Shown: positions 41,219 through 50,342, counted from the stretch's first letter. The stretch: DNA of 64,000 nt from SZUA-35 sp965530755 (GCA_965530755.1 CBESNA010000010.1:31978-95977); one strand, 5' to 3'. The notes: a model not told the origin generated them from the sequence alone. A program made the numbers and translations.

Positions 41219-42214
41219 TCAGTCGTCGGTCGTTCGGATGACCGACACACCCGCCGGCCCTCGGGCCACGGCGATGGAACACCCTTCGGCCTCGACCCAT
41301 TCGGATCGAAGGTCAGTGGCGCCGGGAACCACAGCGACCGGCCGAGCCGATGCCCCGTCGGTGATCTCGTCGAAGGCCCAGACGATGTCGGTCGCCGTGT
41401 CGAGCAGCACCACGGGCGGCGACGCATCGCACGCTGTCTCCAGCAGTACGACGTCGTCTCCCGCTGATCCAACGGCGTAGACAGATCCATTGGATTCGAT
41501 GCGGGGGGCGTCGGTTGCGAACGCAGGTGTCTCATCGGAGAGCAGCGCGAGCCCCCCGATCGAGCAACCCACCGCCAGGGCGGCGAGGCCGAGGCCAGGA
41601 TGTCGCAGCCCCCGTCGGGCCCCATCGTTGTGGTCGGTGTCGTCGTGGACGACGGCGAAGCGTTGCAAGACGCTCCGGGCTCGAGTGGCCGAACGAGCGG
41701 GGTCGGCGTCGTCGACAAGCCGTGCCGCGAGCTCGCGCCACGAACCGAGAAATACCGGCGCCTCGCCGGCCTCGTGCCATTGGTCTTCGAGTTCGGTCAT
41801 GCACCGGGCCAGGCCGACGAGATCGTCGCCGGGGTCATCGGCTCGGCCGTCCGGGCTGCACAGCCAGATGCGGTCGCCGCCGACGATCACGTGGTCGGGT
41901 GTGAGCTTTCCGTGGACGATTCCGTCACGGTGCAATTCGATCAGCAGATCGCAGAGCCCGATGGTCGTCGCCAGACCGTCGTCCGGATCGAGTCCGGCGG
42001 TGCGGAGGGTTCGGGAACCGACGTGTTCGGTCACGATGGTGAAGGGTTCCTCTGAGGTCGCCACCAGTCGAACCACGCCGGGACGTGCTGCCCGTTCGAG
42101 CCACGCAGCCTCGGCCTCACGGTCGCCGCGGTCATTGGTGAGTCTGACCTTGGCGACGTGGATCGTGTGGTCCGCGTCGGATGGCGAGGGGGTGAGAGTG
42201 ACTCGGGTGGCCAT
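41219..42214 (-). CDS. Pseudokinase-like membrane protein
   Basis: A 331-aa protein resembling a bacterial Ser/Thr kinase that has lost its active site. The catalytic loop, normally HRDxKxxN, reads HGKLTPDH (in LHRDGIVHGKLTPDHVIV), so Arg, Asp, Lys and Asn are all replaced; the DFG region reads CSPDGR. No glycine-rich P-loop is seen. One membrane helix (LGLAALAVGCSIGGLALL) lies near residue 215-232, and about 100 residues follow outside, beta-rich, with two Cys. It may bind nucleotide or a partner without catalysis. It is convergent with bldD (5 bp) and divergent from phoH. Confidence 0.6.
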   Translation of the reverse strand: MATRVTLTPSPSDADHTIHVAKVRLTNDRGDREAEAAWLERAARPGVVRLVATSEEPFTIVTEHVGSRTLRTAGLDPDDGLATTIGLCDLLIELHRDGIVHGKLTPDHVIVGGDRIWLCSPDGRADDPGDDLVGLARCMTELEDQWHEAGEAPVFLGSWRELAARLVDDADPARSATRARSVLQRFAVVHDDTDHNDGARRGLRHPGLGLAALAVGCSIGGLALLSDETPAFATDAPRIESNGSVYAVGSAGDDVVLLETACDASPPVVLLDTATDIVWAFDEITDGASARPVAVVPGATDLRSEWVEAEGCSIAVARGPAGVSVIRTTDD

Positions 42215-42346
42215 GGTGCCTCACGGGTGGTGGCCGACGGAATGGGTCGGCATGACGGTGGGGCAGTTGGGGTGTGATCGGGCACTGCCGAGACATTCAC
42301 GATCGACAGTGACGATAGTGAGCGTAAATGAATGTTGTCAACTGCA

Positions 42347-42410
42347 TATAGAGGTGAGGAGGTTGCGAGAAGGCGGCGATGCCGCTCGACCCGGGCGCTA
42401 GCCTGCCCGG
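42347..42410 (+). promoter_or_regulatory. phoH upstream region: TATAGA, TAGCCT and a CCGGGC hairpin
   Basis: TAGCCT (42399-42404) ends 9 nt before the phoH ATG. TATAGA (42347-42352) is a second -10 candidate. CCGGGC (42391-42396) and GCCCGG (42405-42410) form a 6-bp hairpin that ends 3 nt before the start. If the upstream promoter is used this hairpin would occlude the start region. Confidence 0.35.
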
Positions 42411-42413
42411 ACG

Positions 42414-43355
42414 ATGGCAGACCAGGTGACGGTGCAGGTGTCGAGCAACGAGCTCATGGTCGGGTTGTTGGGCGAGCGCGACGAGTACTTGCGTGTCATC
42501 GAGAGCGCGTACGACGTCGACGTGGTCGCTCGTGGCAATGAGATCGCCCTGAGCGGCCCTCAGGCCGGCGAAGCCGAGCACGTCATCAACGAACTGGTGT
42601 TGCTGCTCGAAGATGGCCAGCAGATCGACACGCCGGTCGTGCGCCGCGCCATCGACATGGTCGGTGCCAACGTTCGGCCGTCCGAGGTGCTCGCCGATCG
42701 AGTCATCACCACCGCCAGGGGCAAGCCGGTTCGGCCGAAGACCGCCGGTCAGAAGGCGTACCTGGATGCCATCCAGCAGAACATGATCACGTTCGGCATC
42801 GGGCCGGCCGGCACAGGCAAGAGCTGGCTGGCTGTCGCCTGCGCCGTTCGAGCTCTGCAGAACAAAGAGGTCGAGCGCATCATCCTCACCCGGCCCGCTG
42901 TCGAGGCGGGGGAGCGTCTGGGGTTCCTGCCCGGCGATCTGATGTCCAAGGTCGACCCGTATCTCCGGCCCCTGTACGACGCTCTCCACGACATGGTGGG
43001 TGCCGACGGCATGGCCAAGCTCTTCGAGCGGAACGCCGTTGAAGTGGCCCCACTTGCATTCATGCGGGGTCGCACCCTCAACGACAGCTTCATCATCCTC
43101 GACGAGGCGCAGAACACCACACCGGAGCAGATGAAGATGTTTCTCACCCGCATCGGCTTCAACAGCCGCGTCGTCGTGACTGGCGACGAGACCCAGGTCG
43201 ATGTGGCCGGGGGTCGTAGCGGACTGGGCGGCACCGAGCGGATCCTGGAGGGTGTGAACGACGTGGCGTTCGTGCGCCTCCGTTCCAAGGACGTCGTGCG
43301 TCACCGCATCGTGCAGGACATCGTCGACGCCTACGAGCGTCACACCAGCCGCTGA
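42414..43355 (+). CDS. PhoH family ATPase (PhoH-like)
   Basis: A 313-aa P-loop NTPase. After a KH-like N-terminus (VQVSSNELMVGLLGERDEYLRVIESAYDVDVVARGNEIALSG), the ATPase core has Walker A FGIGPAGTGKSWLAV, the VERIILTRPAVEAGERLGFLPGDLMSKVDPYLRPLYDAL block, and Walker B IILDEAQNTT. It precedes ybeY with a 1-bp TGATG overlap. The phoH-ybeY linkage suggests a role in RNA metabolism with the rRNA-processing nuclease; this is a known association, mechanism unsettled. Confidence 0.93.
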   Translation: MADQVTVQVSSNELMVGLLGERDEYLRVIESAYDVDVVARGNEIALSGPQAGEAEHVINELVLLLEDGQQIDTPVVRRAIDMVGANVRPSEVLADRVITTARGKPVRPKTAGQKAYLDAIQQNMITFGIGPAGTGKSWLAVACAVRALQNKEVERIILTRPAVEAGERLGFLPGDLMSKVDPYLRPLYDALHDMVGADGMAKLFERNAVEVAPLAFMRGRTLNDSFIILDEAQNTTPEQMKMFLTRIGFNSRVVVTGDETQVDVAGGRSGLGGTERILEGVNDVAFVRLRSKDVVRHRIVQDIVDAYERHTSR

Positions 43356-43936
43356 TGGCCTCCTCAGACGACATCGTCGACGCTGACCAGGTACCGGCAC
43401 CGCTGCTCGAGATGCTCGACCTCGACTCGGTGTCAGACGCAACGACCCCGGACGTTTCGGTCGAGGTCGGTACGCACATCGTCACGGGCACCGACGCGGA
43501 CGAGAGCGGTGTCGATCTCGACTCCCTCTGCCGGATTGCCGCAGACGTGTTGGCCGACGAGTCCGGTCCGAAGGGCCAGCTCGACCTCCACCTCGTCGAC
43601 CGCGAGACGATGCACGAGCTGAACCACACCCACATGCTGGCCGACGAGCCGACCGATGTGCTCGCCTTCCCGCTCGATCCAGACGAATTCGACGCGTCAG
43701 CCGCCGGGGATCGTGCCCTGATCGGCGATGTCGTGATCTGTCCCGCCGTGGCCTTCGACCAGGCACCGGGACACACGGGCTCGTACGAGGCTGAGCTCGC
43801 CCTGCTCGTGATCCACGGAGTGCTCCATGTCCTCGGTCACGATCACGGCAAGACCGCTCAACGCCTGGCCATGCAGGCCAGGGAGCGTCACCACCTCGGG
43901 CGAATCGGTCTCGCGCACCCGGTGCCGGCGCCGTGA
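43355..43936 (+). CDS. ybeY: Endoribonuclease YbeY
   Basis: A 193-aa protein of the YbeY/UPF0054 family that helps mature the 16S rRNA 3' end. The zinc motif H-x3-H-x5-H is visible as HGVLHVLGHDH near the C-terminus, with LNHTHMLADEPTDVLAFPLD before it. The first 50 residues are an acidic extension not usual in E. coli. ATG 43355 overlaps phoH by one base; GTG of the next gene overlaps by 4 bp. Confidence 0.94.
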   Translation: MASSDDIVDADQVPAPLLEMLDLDSVSDATTPDVSVEVGTHIVTGTDADESGVDLDSLCRIAADVLADESGPKGQLDLHLVDRETMHELNHTHMLADEPTDVLAFPLDPDEFDASAAGDRALIGDVVICPAVAFDQAPGHTGSYEAELALLVIHGVLHVLGHDHGKTAQRLAMQARERHHLGRIGLAHPVPAP

Positions 43937-45207
43937 GTCAAACCACAGCCATCGCCCTCGCTTGCTCGATCGTGCTGCTCCCGTTCGTGTTCGTGTTCGT
44001 GCTGGCGGAGGCCTCCATCAGCACCACGAGCGTCATTCGCATTGCCACGCTTCGCGACGAACAACCAAAGCGGGTCGATCGCCTCACCCGTCTGCTCGAC
44101 CAACCCGGCGCCGTACTGAACCCCGTTCGACTCATCATCCTCGCGAGTCAGCTGGTGCAGGTGGTCCTGGTCTGGGTTGTCGCCTCTGACCTGATGGCGA
44201 CCGGGTGGGCGGTACTCGTGGTCGTGCTCGACGTGCTGTTGGCCTACGTCGTCGAAGTCGGTGGGCGGACGCTCGGAATCCTGCACGCCGACCGTATGGC
44301 GGTCGCCCTCAGCGGGCCGACGTCGATGCTGGCTCTGCTGCTCCCGATTCGCGTCCTCGCTCGCGGCCTCATCGGGGCCGGCAACATCGCCATCCCCGGC
44401 AAAGGCCTGAGCGCCGGACCGTTCGCATTGCCGGCCGAGTTCATCGCCTTCGCCGATGCTGCTGTCGAAGACGAGGTGTTGGAGCCGGTCGAGCGAGATC
44501 TGATCGAGTCGGTGATCACCTTCGGCGACACGGTTGTTCGTGAGGTGATGGTGCCCCGCACCGACATGACCACCGTCGACCGGGATCAAACCGTCGCAGA
44601 AGCGCTCGAGCTGTCCTCCGACGTCGGCTACTCGCGTCTACCCGTCGAGGGTGAGAACATCGACGACCTGATCGGCCTCGTCTACGTGAAGGACCTGATC
44701 AGGGCCGAACTCGACGGTGGTGAGGACCGCCGGGTCGATGCTCTGCTGCGTCAGGCCCGTTTCATCCCCGAGACGAAGCAAGTGGCGCACCTCCTGCGCG
44801 AGATGCAGGAGGAGAGCTTCCACATGGCAATCGTGGTCGATGAGTACGGCGGTGTTGCCGGGCTGGTCACGCTCGAGGATCTCATCGAGGAGCTCGTTGG
44901 CGAGATCGTCGACGAGTACGACGTCGAGGAGCCACTGGTCGAGCGGCAGCGGGACGGAACGCTCCGGGTCGACGGCCGCATCTTGATCTCGGATCTCAAC
45001 GACATCGCCGGTCTGAGCTTGCCAGAAGGTGATTTCGACACGGTGGCCGGTCTGGTGTTCGACCGTTTCGGCCGAGTCCCGACCGTGGGTGAACGCACCG
45101 ATGCCGATGGTTACGTCCTCACCGTCGAACGAGTGCAGGCGCGGCGGATCACGAGGGTCCACGTCACGGCTCCACCGCCGGAATCGAGCGAGGAGGAGCA
45201 CGAATGA
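43933..45207 (+). CDS. HlyC/CorC family (DUF21-CBS) membrane protein
   Basis: A 424-aa protein: an N-terminal DUF21 (CNNM-like) part with several membrane helices (TAIALACSIVLLPFVFVFVLAEASISTTS and two more), then the cytosolic segment with VERDLIESVITFGDTVVREVMVPRTDMTTVDRD and a CBS pair, and the CorC_HlyC C-terminal domain (LRVDGRILISDLNDIAGLSLPEGDFDTVAGLVFDRFGRVPTVGE). Proteins of this family transport or regulate divalent cations, often Mg2+ export. GTG 43933 and ATG 45204 are coupled to ybeY and era. Confidence 0.9.
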   Translation: MSQTTAIALACSIVLLPFVFVFVLAEASISTTSVIRIATLRDEQPKRVDRLTRLLDQPGAVLNPVRLIILASQLVQVVLVWVVASDLMATGWAVLVVVLDVLLAYVVEVGGRTLGILHADRMAVALSGPTSMLALLLPIRVLARGLIGAGNIAIPGKGLSAGPFALPAEFIAFADAAVEDEVLEPVERDLIESVITFGDTVVREVMVPRTDMTTVDRDQTVAEALELSSDVGYSRLPVEGENIDDLIGLVYVKDLIRAELDGGEDRRVDALLRQARFIPETKQVAHLLREMQEESFHMAIVVDEYGGVAGLVTLEDLIEELVGEIVDEYDVEEPLVERQRDGTLRVDGRILISDLNDIAGLSLPEGDFDTVAGLVFDRFGRVPTVGERTDADGYVLTVERVQARRITRVHVTAPPPESSEEEHE

Positions 45208-46052
45208 GCGAGTTCCGTTCCGGATTCGTGACGCTCTTCGGGCGTCCGAACACTGGCAAGTCCACACTCCTGAACCGGATGCTGGGCCGAAAGGTCACGA
45301 TCACCTCCGACAAGGCCCAGACCACGCGGCATCAGATTCGGGGCGTGCTCACGACCGACGACCACCAGATCGTCTTCGTGGACACACCGGGGGTCGGCAA
45401 ACCGCGCACTGCGCTCGGTGAGCGCCTGAATGCGACTGCCGCTGAGGCCAAGAGCGGCGTCGACGTCGTCTGCTTCGTGGTCGATGCTCGGTCGGGTTAT
45501 GGCCGGGGCGACGCGTTTCTGGCGGAACGTCTGCATCCTCCCAGCACGGTCGTCGTGCTCAACAAGATCGACGGAATGCGCCGCGAGGCAATCGCGGCAG
45601 AGTTGTCCAAGGTGGCCCCGCTCGACGCGTCCGCCTACTTCCCTGTCTCGGCCCAGACAGGGGACGGTATCGAGGCGCTGCTCACACATCTCGGCGAACG
45701 CATGCCGGAGGGGCCGCACTGGTATCCGGACGACCAGTTCACCGACATGGGCGAAACCATGTGGGTAGCCGAGCTCGTGCGCGAACAACTGCTGCGAACC
45801 CTGCGTGAAGAACTTCCACACTCGGTCGCCACGCGCGTCACCGAGTGGCAGTGGCCAAAGGTTCGGGTCGAGATCCTGGTCGAGCGGGACAGTCAGAAGG
45901 GCATCGTGATCGGCCACAAGGGCGAGGTGCTCAAGACAGTCGGGACGCTGGTGCGCAAGCAACTCCCGAAGGGTGTCTTCCTCGAGCTGTACGTCACTGT
46001 CGACAAGAACTGGCAGCAGGACGCCACCTCGGTCGAACGTCTCGGCTACTGA
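45204..46052 (+). CDS. era: GTPase Era
   Basis: A 282-aa GTPase for 16S rRNA maturation. G1 GRPNTGKSTLLNRMLG, G2 TTRHQIRG, G3 DTPGVGKPRTALGERLN, G4 NKID and G5 SAQTGDG are present; the C-terminal KH domain reads WQWPKVRVEILVERDSQKGIVIGHKGEVLKTVGTLVRKQL. It overlaps the previous gene (ATGA). The stop overlaps the end of the convergent PlsY-like gene by 7 bp. ybeY-corC-era is a standard actinobacterial cluster. Confidence 0.97.
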   Translation: MSEFRSGFVTLFGRPNTGKSTLLNRMLGRKVTITSDKAQTTRHQIRGVLTTDDHQIVFVDTPGVGKPRTALGERLNATAAEAKSGVDVVCFVVDARSGYGRGDAFLAERLHPPSTVVVLNKIDGMRREAIAAELSKVAPLDASAYFPVSAQTGDGIEALLTHLGERMPEGPHWYPDDQFTDMGETMWVAELVREQLLRTLREELPHSVATRVTEWQWPKVRVEILVERDSQKGIVIGHKGEVLKTVGTLVRKQLPKGVFLELYVTVDKNWQQDATSVERLGY

Positions 46053-46693
46053 CGCTCTTCGTCGCTGAAGGGGCCGCCGTGACTCCATCTGGCCAGGAGG
46101 ACTCCGGCCAGCACCGCCATCCACACGGTTGACTCCGGACCGTGGATGACGCCCCAGGTGACACGCACCCGCGTCATCGACAGGATCCACTCGGACACGG
46201 CGACGGTGACGAACACGATGGGCAGCGTGGCTCTGACATCGCGGACGATACCGACGCCCACGAACCAGGTGCCGAGAGCGATGAGAAAGATGATCGGGGA
46301 GTAGAGCGCCAAGAGGCCGGCGGCGCCACTGATCCCCATGCTGCCCGAGCGGCCTCGCGAAGTGATCGGAGCCACCGCGCCGATGATCGCTCCCAGACCG
46401 GCCCAGAGGGCGATCGACTCCCAGACGGTCAGCGTCTTCGGGGAGAGGAACCCGATGGCCGATGAGCTGCGAAAGACCGTCGTGCCGGGGGCCAGCCAGT
46501 CGATGAAGGTGTAGGCGATCCAGGCACACGAAACGGTCACCAGGACTTCGGAGACCAGCACCAGTAGGTCGGGGCGGCCATCTGAATCCTGCTGCGAACG
46601 GCGTGACGCCCATGTTCGCACGATCGAACCGGCGAGGTACGAGGCCCCGATCAGCACCCCGGCATAGAAGGTGACCCACGTGACCGAACGCAT
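46046..46693 (-). CDS. Polytopic membrane protein, distant PlsY-like
   Basis: A 215-aa membrane protein with five or six helices. The opening VTFYAGVLIGASYLAGSIVRTW and the stretch WAGLGAIIGAVAPITSRGRSGSMGISGAAGLLALYSPIIFLIALGTWF resemble the helix pattern and position of glycerol-3-phosphate acyltransferase PlsY. The conserved PlsY blocks GSGNxGATN and GGKGVAT are not preserved, so enzymatic activity is doubtful. ATG 46693 overlaps the preceding helicase stop (ATGA). Confidence 0.45.
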   Translation of the reverse strand: MRSVTWVTFYAGVLIGASYLAGSIVRTWASRRSQQDSDGRPDLLVLVSEVLVTVSCAWIAYTFIDWLAPGTTVFRSSSAIGFLSPKTLTVWESIALWAGLGAIIGAVAPITSRGRSGSMGISGAAGLLALYSPIIFLIALGTWFVGVGIVRDVRATLPIVFVTVAVSEWILSMTRVRVTWGVIHGPESTVWMAVLAGVLLARWSHGGPFSDEERQ

Positions 46694-48567
46694 CAGGTGT
46701 CCAGCGACTGGAGGAAGGCCACGACCTCGTCCCGGTGGCGGGTCCGCCGGAAGGGCGGGAGGGCGTTGATCACGTCCCACCGGTACGACTTCTTGGTGGC
46801 GAGTCGCGGATCAAGGACGGCGACGACGCCGCGATCGTCGACCCGGCGAACCAAACGTCCCGCCGCCTGGGCGAGGAGGATCTGCACCCGCGGGAGATCG
46901 ACGGTGCGGAACGCCGCCGCTCGAGCTCGATCGCGACGAGCCTGGTTGACCGGCTCATCGGGCCGGGGGAACGGCAGGCGGTCGATGGTGACCAACGTGA
47001 GCGTGTCACCCGGAAGGTCGACGCCCTGCCAGAACGACATCGTCGCCAGAAGCACCGTGCGAGGGTCTTTCTGGAATTCGACGAGGAGCGACGCCTTCGA
47101 ATTCTCCCCCTGGACCAGCACCGGCATGTCGAGCGACTCCCTCAGGACCTCCGCCGCTTCTCGCATCGCAGACGAACTGGTGAACAGCCCGAGTGTTCGC
47201 CCTCCGGCGGCCTCGATGAGGATCCGCATCTCCTCCTGCACTGCCGCCCTGGCCTCGGGGCTGTTCGGATTCGGGAGATCAGGTGAGCAGTAGAGGAGGC
47301 CGAGCTCCGCGTAGGGGAACGGCGAGCCGACGCGTTCGATCGGCGTGCCGGAGGGAAGTCCGAGCTGATCGACGATGGCGTCGGGGAGCGTGGCGCTGGT
47401 CAGCACCACGGCTCTGTCATCCCAGAGCTGGTGCTCGAGGATGCCGCCGACGTCGAGAGGGGTGCGGCGTAGGACGGGGTAGCTGTCGGATCCATCGACC
47501 CAGAGCACATCATTGGTGTCGTCAGCGCCGAGGATCGCATCGATGTCGTTGACCAGGTTGTTCGCCGAGAGAAGGGCACGCTCGGCCTTGGCCTCGGCGT
47601 CCGAGCCTTCGGGGGCCTTGACCTTTCGCAACGCGGCCAGGACCTTGTCCGCTCTGTCACGTGCAGCGACCAACATCGCGATGAGGTCCGGGTCGACGAC
47701 GAGTTTCGACCCGACGAAGGCGGCGAGCTGACCGTCGAGGTCGACGGCGGAACGATCGAGGAGGAGTGGGAGCTCTTCATCGGTCAGAACGCCCCGTGTG
47801 CGCCGTGCCAGTGTTCGGACTCGTCCCCCGCTGAGCTCGGTGCCGCAGGTGACGCCGATCACCTCGGGCAGGTGGTGGGCCTCGTCGAACACGACGACGT
47901 CGTGCTCGGGCAGAAGCGCACCGCCGGACGCGAGGTTGAGCCCGTAGTAGTGGTGGTTGGTGACGATGACGTCGGCCTCCCGGGCGATGAGTCTGGCCCG
48001 TTCAGAGAAGCAGTTGTCGCCAGACGGGCAGCGACTGGCCCCGGGGCACTCGTCTGCTCCGACGCTGACGGCAGCCCAGACGTCGGGCGGGGGCGCCGGA
48101 TCCAGTTCCTCGCGGTCGCCGGACTCGGTGGACTCGGCCCACTGTCGGATCTCGTCGAGGTGATCGTCTGCAGCGCGCCCGCGCAGCAGCTGCAGCTGCT
48201 CCTCGTGGTTCGATCGGTCGAACTCGGCGAGCCGCTGGTTGCAGAGGTAGTTGCGGCGGCCCTTCAGGATTGCGGCGCTGACCTCGAGCCCGAGTCCCTC
48301 GGCGATTCGGGGGATGTCATTGGTCACCAGCTGCCCTTGAAGAGCGATGGTGGCGGTGGCCACGATGGTGCGCTTCTTGGCGAGGATCGCCGGCGTGAGA
48401 TACGCCAGCGACTTGCCGGTGCCCGTGCCCGCCTCGACCAACAGCGCAGTTCCCGCTGACACTGCGGCTGCCACTGATTCAGCCATCGCGATCTGCCCAG
48501 GGCGGGTCTCACCACCGCCAGGGAGTCCCTGGGTGATTGTGGCTAGTGCCGCCGTGGTGCTGGACAT
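46693..48567 (-). CDS. DinG-family ATP-dependent DNA helicase
   Basis: A 624-aa superfamily 2 helicase of the XPD/DinG type. Walker A is VEAGTGTGKSLAYLTPA (about residues 41-57), and the DEAH box DEAHHLPEVIG follows. Four cysteines between motifs I and II (NYLCNQ, ECPGASRCPSGDNCF) fit the iron-sulphur domain. Later motifs include VLTSATLPD and AAGRLVRRVDDRGVVAVLDPRL. It should unwind DNA or R-loops in repair. ATG 48567 is preceded by a TAGGAT hexamer 7 nt upstream. Confidence 0.93.
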   Translation of the reverse strand: MSSTTAALATITQGLPGGGETRPGQIAMAESVAAAVSAGTALLVEAGTGTGKSLAYLTPAILAKKRTIVATATIALQGQLVTNDIPRIAEGLGLEVSAAILKGRRNYLCNQRLAEFDRSNHEEQLQLLRGRAADDHLDEIRQWAESTESGDREELDPAPPPDVWAAVSVGADECPGASRCPSGDNCFSERARLIAREADVIVTNHHYYGLNLASGGALLPEHDVVVFDEAHHLPEVIGVTCGTELSGGRVRTLARRTRGVLTDEELPLLLDRSAVDLDGQLAAFVGSKLVVDPDLIAMLVAARDRADKVLAALRKVKAPEGSDAEAKAERALLSANNLVNDIDAILGADDTNDVLWVDGSDSYPVLRRTPLDVGGILEHQLWDDRAVVLTSATLPDAIVDQLGLPSGTPIERVGSPFPYAELGLLYCSPDLPNPNSPEARAAVQEEMRILIEAAGGRTLGLFTSSSAMREAAEVLRESLDMPVLVQGENSKASLLVEFQKDPRTVLLATMSFWQGVDLPGDTLTLVTIDRLPFPRPDEPVNQARRDRARAAAFRTVDLPRVQILLAQAAGRLVRRVDDRGVVAVLDPRLATKKSYRWDVINALPPFRRTRHRDEVVAFLQSLDT

Positions 48568-48574
48568 TCTGCGG

Positions 48575-48580
48575 ATCCTA
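48575..48580 (-). promoter_or_regulatory. -10 element TAGGAT of the DinG-like gene (leaderless type)
   Basis: TAGGAT on the minus strand ends 7 nt before ATG 48567. A divergent TAGTGT (48586-48591, plus strand) lies only 5 bp away. Confidence 0.45.
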
Positions 48581-48585
48581 GGGAG

Positions 48586-48591
48586 TAGTGT
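48586..48591 (+). promoter_or_regulatory. Candidate -10 element TAGTGT of the Thr/Pro-rich protein gene
   Basis: TAGTGT lies 12 nt before GTG 48604 and 66 nt before ATG 48658, so it serves either start. Confidence 0.3.
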
Positions 48592-48657
48592 GTCGCCACG
48601 GACGTGTGGGGCGTACCAATCGCAGGCTCGCCTGCGACCGATCAGGGTTTCGACGTC

Positions 48658-49575
48658 ATGACCTCAGTAGTAGACCAACTCCCACATTCGCAAAGCGATC
48701 CCGACGCTTCGGACATGCCCCTCCACGGCCCGGTAGCGACATTCTCCGACGGGTTCGTCGCCGAAATCCGGGATCTGCTCGCCCCCCGTCGTACCCGTGG
48801 GCTGTTCGGTCGGACCATCGACGAGTCGGTCACACCTGCACCCGCCGGGTTGCCTGTCGTCGTTGCCGATCCGGTCGGAGGGGACCTCGACACAGCGAAG
48901 CCGATTGACGAACAGACGGCGTCGCCTGAGCGGTCGATTCATCTCGTTCTGGCCCGTCCGAAGCCGAACGAGACGAAACCGGCGCTCACCGGCATCACTC
49001 TGCCGGCCTCCGTGCCTGTGTCGCCCACAACGCCAAGCCTCTTCGTGTCCTCGGCCTCGGCCCCTGCCGAGGTGTCGTTCGTTCCGGCCGAGGAAGTCCA
49101 GCAACGTCGGTATCGGTGGGTCCTCATCGCTGTCGGCCTGGTGGCCGTTCTCGGCGCAATTTGGCTGACGTGGATGGCCCAATCGGGTGAGACGGTCGAT
49201 GCGCCGGTCTCCACGATCGAGTTGGTGAGCACCACATCTGTCTCCACCGTCTCGACAACCGTCTCCACCACGGAACCGCGATCGACCACGAGCGTTTCCA
49301 CGACAGTGCCGACCACGGTCAGCACTGTCGCTCCAGCGACCGCAGCTCCGGTGGCACCGGCGACCACGACGCCTCGTCGACCGGCCACGACCGTGCGCCG
49401 CCCCGCCACGACCGCGACGCCGGCGACAACCGCGACGCCGGCGACGACCGAGGCCATTCCTGATGTGACCTTCGAACCGGCCACCTGGGCGCCCGCCGTG
49501 CCATCGTCGACGGCGCCTCCGGCCGAGACCACGCAGGTGGCTCCCGTCGAGCCCCCGCCTGCGGCCGAAGGCTGA
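48658..49575 (+). CDS. Single-pass membrane protein with Thr/Pro/Ala-rich tail
   Basis: A 305-aa protein (322 aa if GTG 48604 is used). The first 150 residues are polar and include LLAPRRTRGLFGRTIDESV; one membrane helix (WVLIAVGLVAVLGAIWLTWMA) is at about 153-173. The outer 130 residues are Thr/Ser/Ala/Pro-rich with short repeats (STVSTTVSTTEPRSTTSVST, and TATPAT twice from an 18-bp tandem DNA repeat near 49417-49450). This looks like a wall-spanning stalk that could be O-glycosylated. I recognise no family. Confidence 0.65.
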   Translation: MTSVVDQLPHSQSDPDASDMPLHGPVATFSDGFVAEIRDLLAPRRTRGLFGRTIDESVTPAPAGLPVVVADPVGGDLDTAKPIDEQTASPERSIHLVLARPKPNETKPALTGITLPASVPVSPTTPSLFVSSASAPAEVSFVPAEEVQQRRYRWVLIAVGLVAVLGAIWLTWMAQSGETVDAPVSTIELVSTTSVSTVSTTVSTTEPRSTTSVSTTVPTTVSTVAPATAAPVAPATTTPRRPATTVRRPATTATPATTATPATTEAIPDVTFEPATWAPAVPSSTAPPAETTQVAPVEPPPAAEG

Positions 49576-49616
49576 TTCTGGATCGACGCCTCCCGCGTCG
49601 GTCGACCCACCTCCGG

Positions 49617-49622
49617 TACGCT
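49617..49622 (+). promoter_or_regulatory. -10 element TACGCT of uppS-recO (leaderless type)
   Basis: TACGCT ends 8 nt before the uppS ATG. A GACGC-type 6-bp hairpin (49584-49600) lies just upstream. Confidence 0.4.
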
Positions 49623-49630
49623 CCGACACA

Positions 49631-50341
49631 ATGGATCTGACCGGCATCGACCTCGATCGCGTTCCCGTGCACGTTGCCTGCGTGATGGACGGAAACGGCC
49701 GCTGGGCACAACAACGGGGCCTCAAGCGCACCGATGGTCACAGTGCCGGTGAAGAAGCGTTGATCGACGCCGTGCGGGGCGCCATCGCCGTCGGTGTCGA
49801 GTGGGTCAGCGTCTATGCGTTCTCCACGGAGAACTGGCGACGGCCGACCGCAGAAGTCCGATTCCTCATGGGGTTCAACGAGTCGATCCTCGTTCGCCGC
49901 CGCGACGAGCTGAACGAAATGGGCGTCCGCATTCGGTTCGCCGGACGTCGTGACTGGCGGGTGCCGAAGCGCTTGATCCGACAGATGGACGAGTGCACCG
50001 AACTCACGAAGGACAACACGGTCGTGACGCTCACGATCTGTTTCAACTATGGCGGGCGAGCCGAGATCGTCGATGCAGCGGCAGCACTGGTGGCCGCCGG
50101 GCAGCCGATCACCGAGAAGGGCATCGCTGCCCATCTCTATGACCCCGAGATGCCCGAGGTCGATTTGTGGATCCGAACGTCAGGTGAGTCTCGCATGTCG
50201 AATTTCCTGATCTGGCAGGCGACGTACGCCGAGTTGCTCTTCACCGACGTGTTCTGGCCGGACTTCCGGGCTCAGCACATCGCCGATGCCGTGCTCGAGT
50301 ACCAAAATCGGGATCGGCGCTTCGGCGGCCTGAGTTCCTGA
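49631..50341 (+). CDS. uppS: Undecaprenyl diphosphate synthase (isoprenyl transferase)
   Basis: A 236-aa cis-prenyltransferase making the lipid carrier for peptidoglycan. The hallmark ACVMDGNGRWAQQRGLKRTDGHSAGEEAL is at about 16-45, WVSVYAFSTENWRRP follows, and DLWIRTSGESRMSNFLIWQATYAEL closes the active site. ATG 49631 is consistent with the -10 element. recO begins 1 nt after the stop. The length is typical. Confidence 0.95.
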   Translation: MDLTGIDLDRVPVHVACVMDGNGRWAQQRGLKRTDGHSAGEEALIDAVRGAIAVGVEWVSVYAFSTENWRRPTAEVRFLMGFNESILVRRRDELNEMGVRIRFAGRRDWRVPKRLIRQMDECTELTKDNTVVTLTICFNYGGRAEIVDAAAALVAAGQPITEKGIAAHLYDPEMPEVDLWIRTSGESRMSNFLIWQATYAELLFTDVFWPDFRAQHIADAVLEYQNRDRRFGGLSS

Positions 50342-50342
50342 C

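Noticed and set aside
49400..49450. 18-bp tandem DNA repeat as a separate element
   Set aside because: It is coding sequence for the TATPAT repeats of the Thr/Pro-rich protein and needs no independent function.
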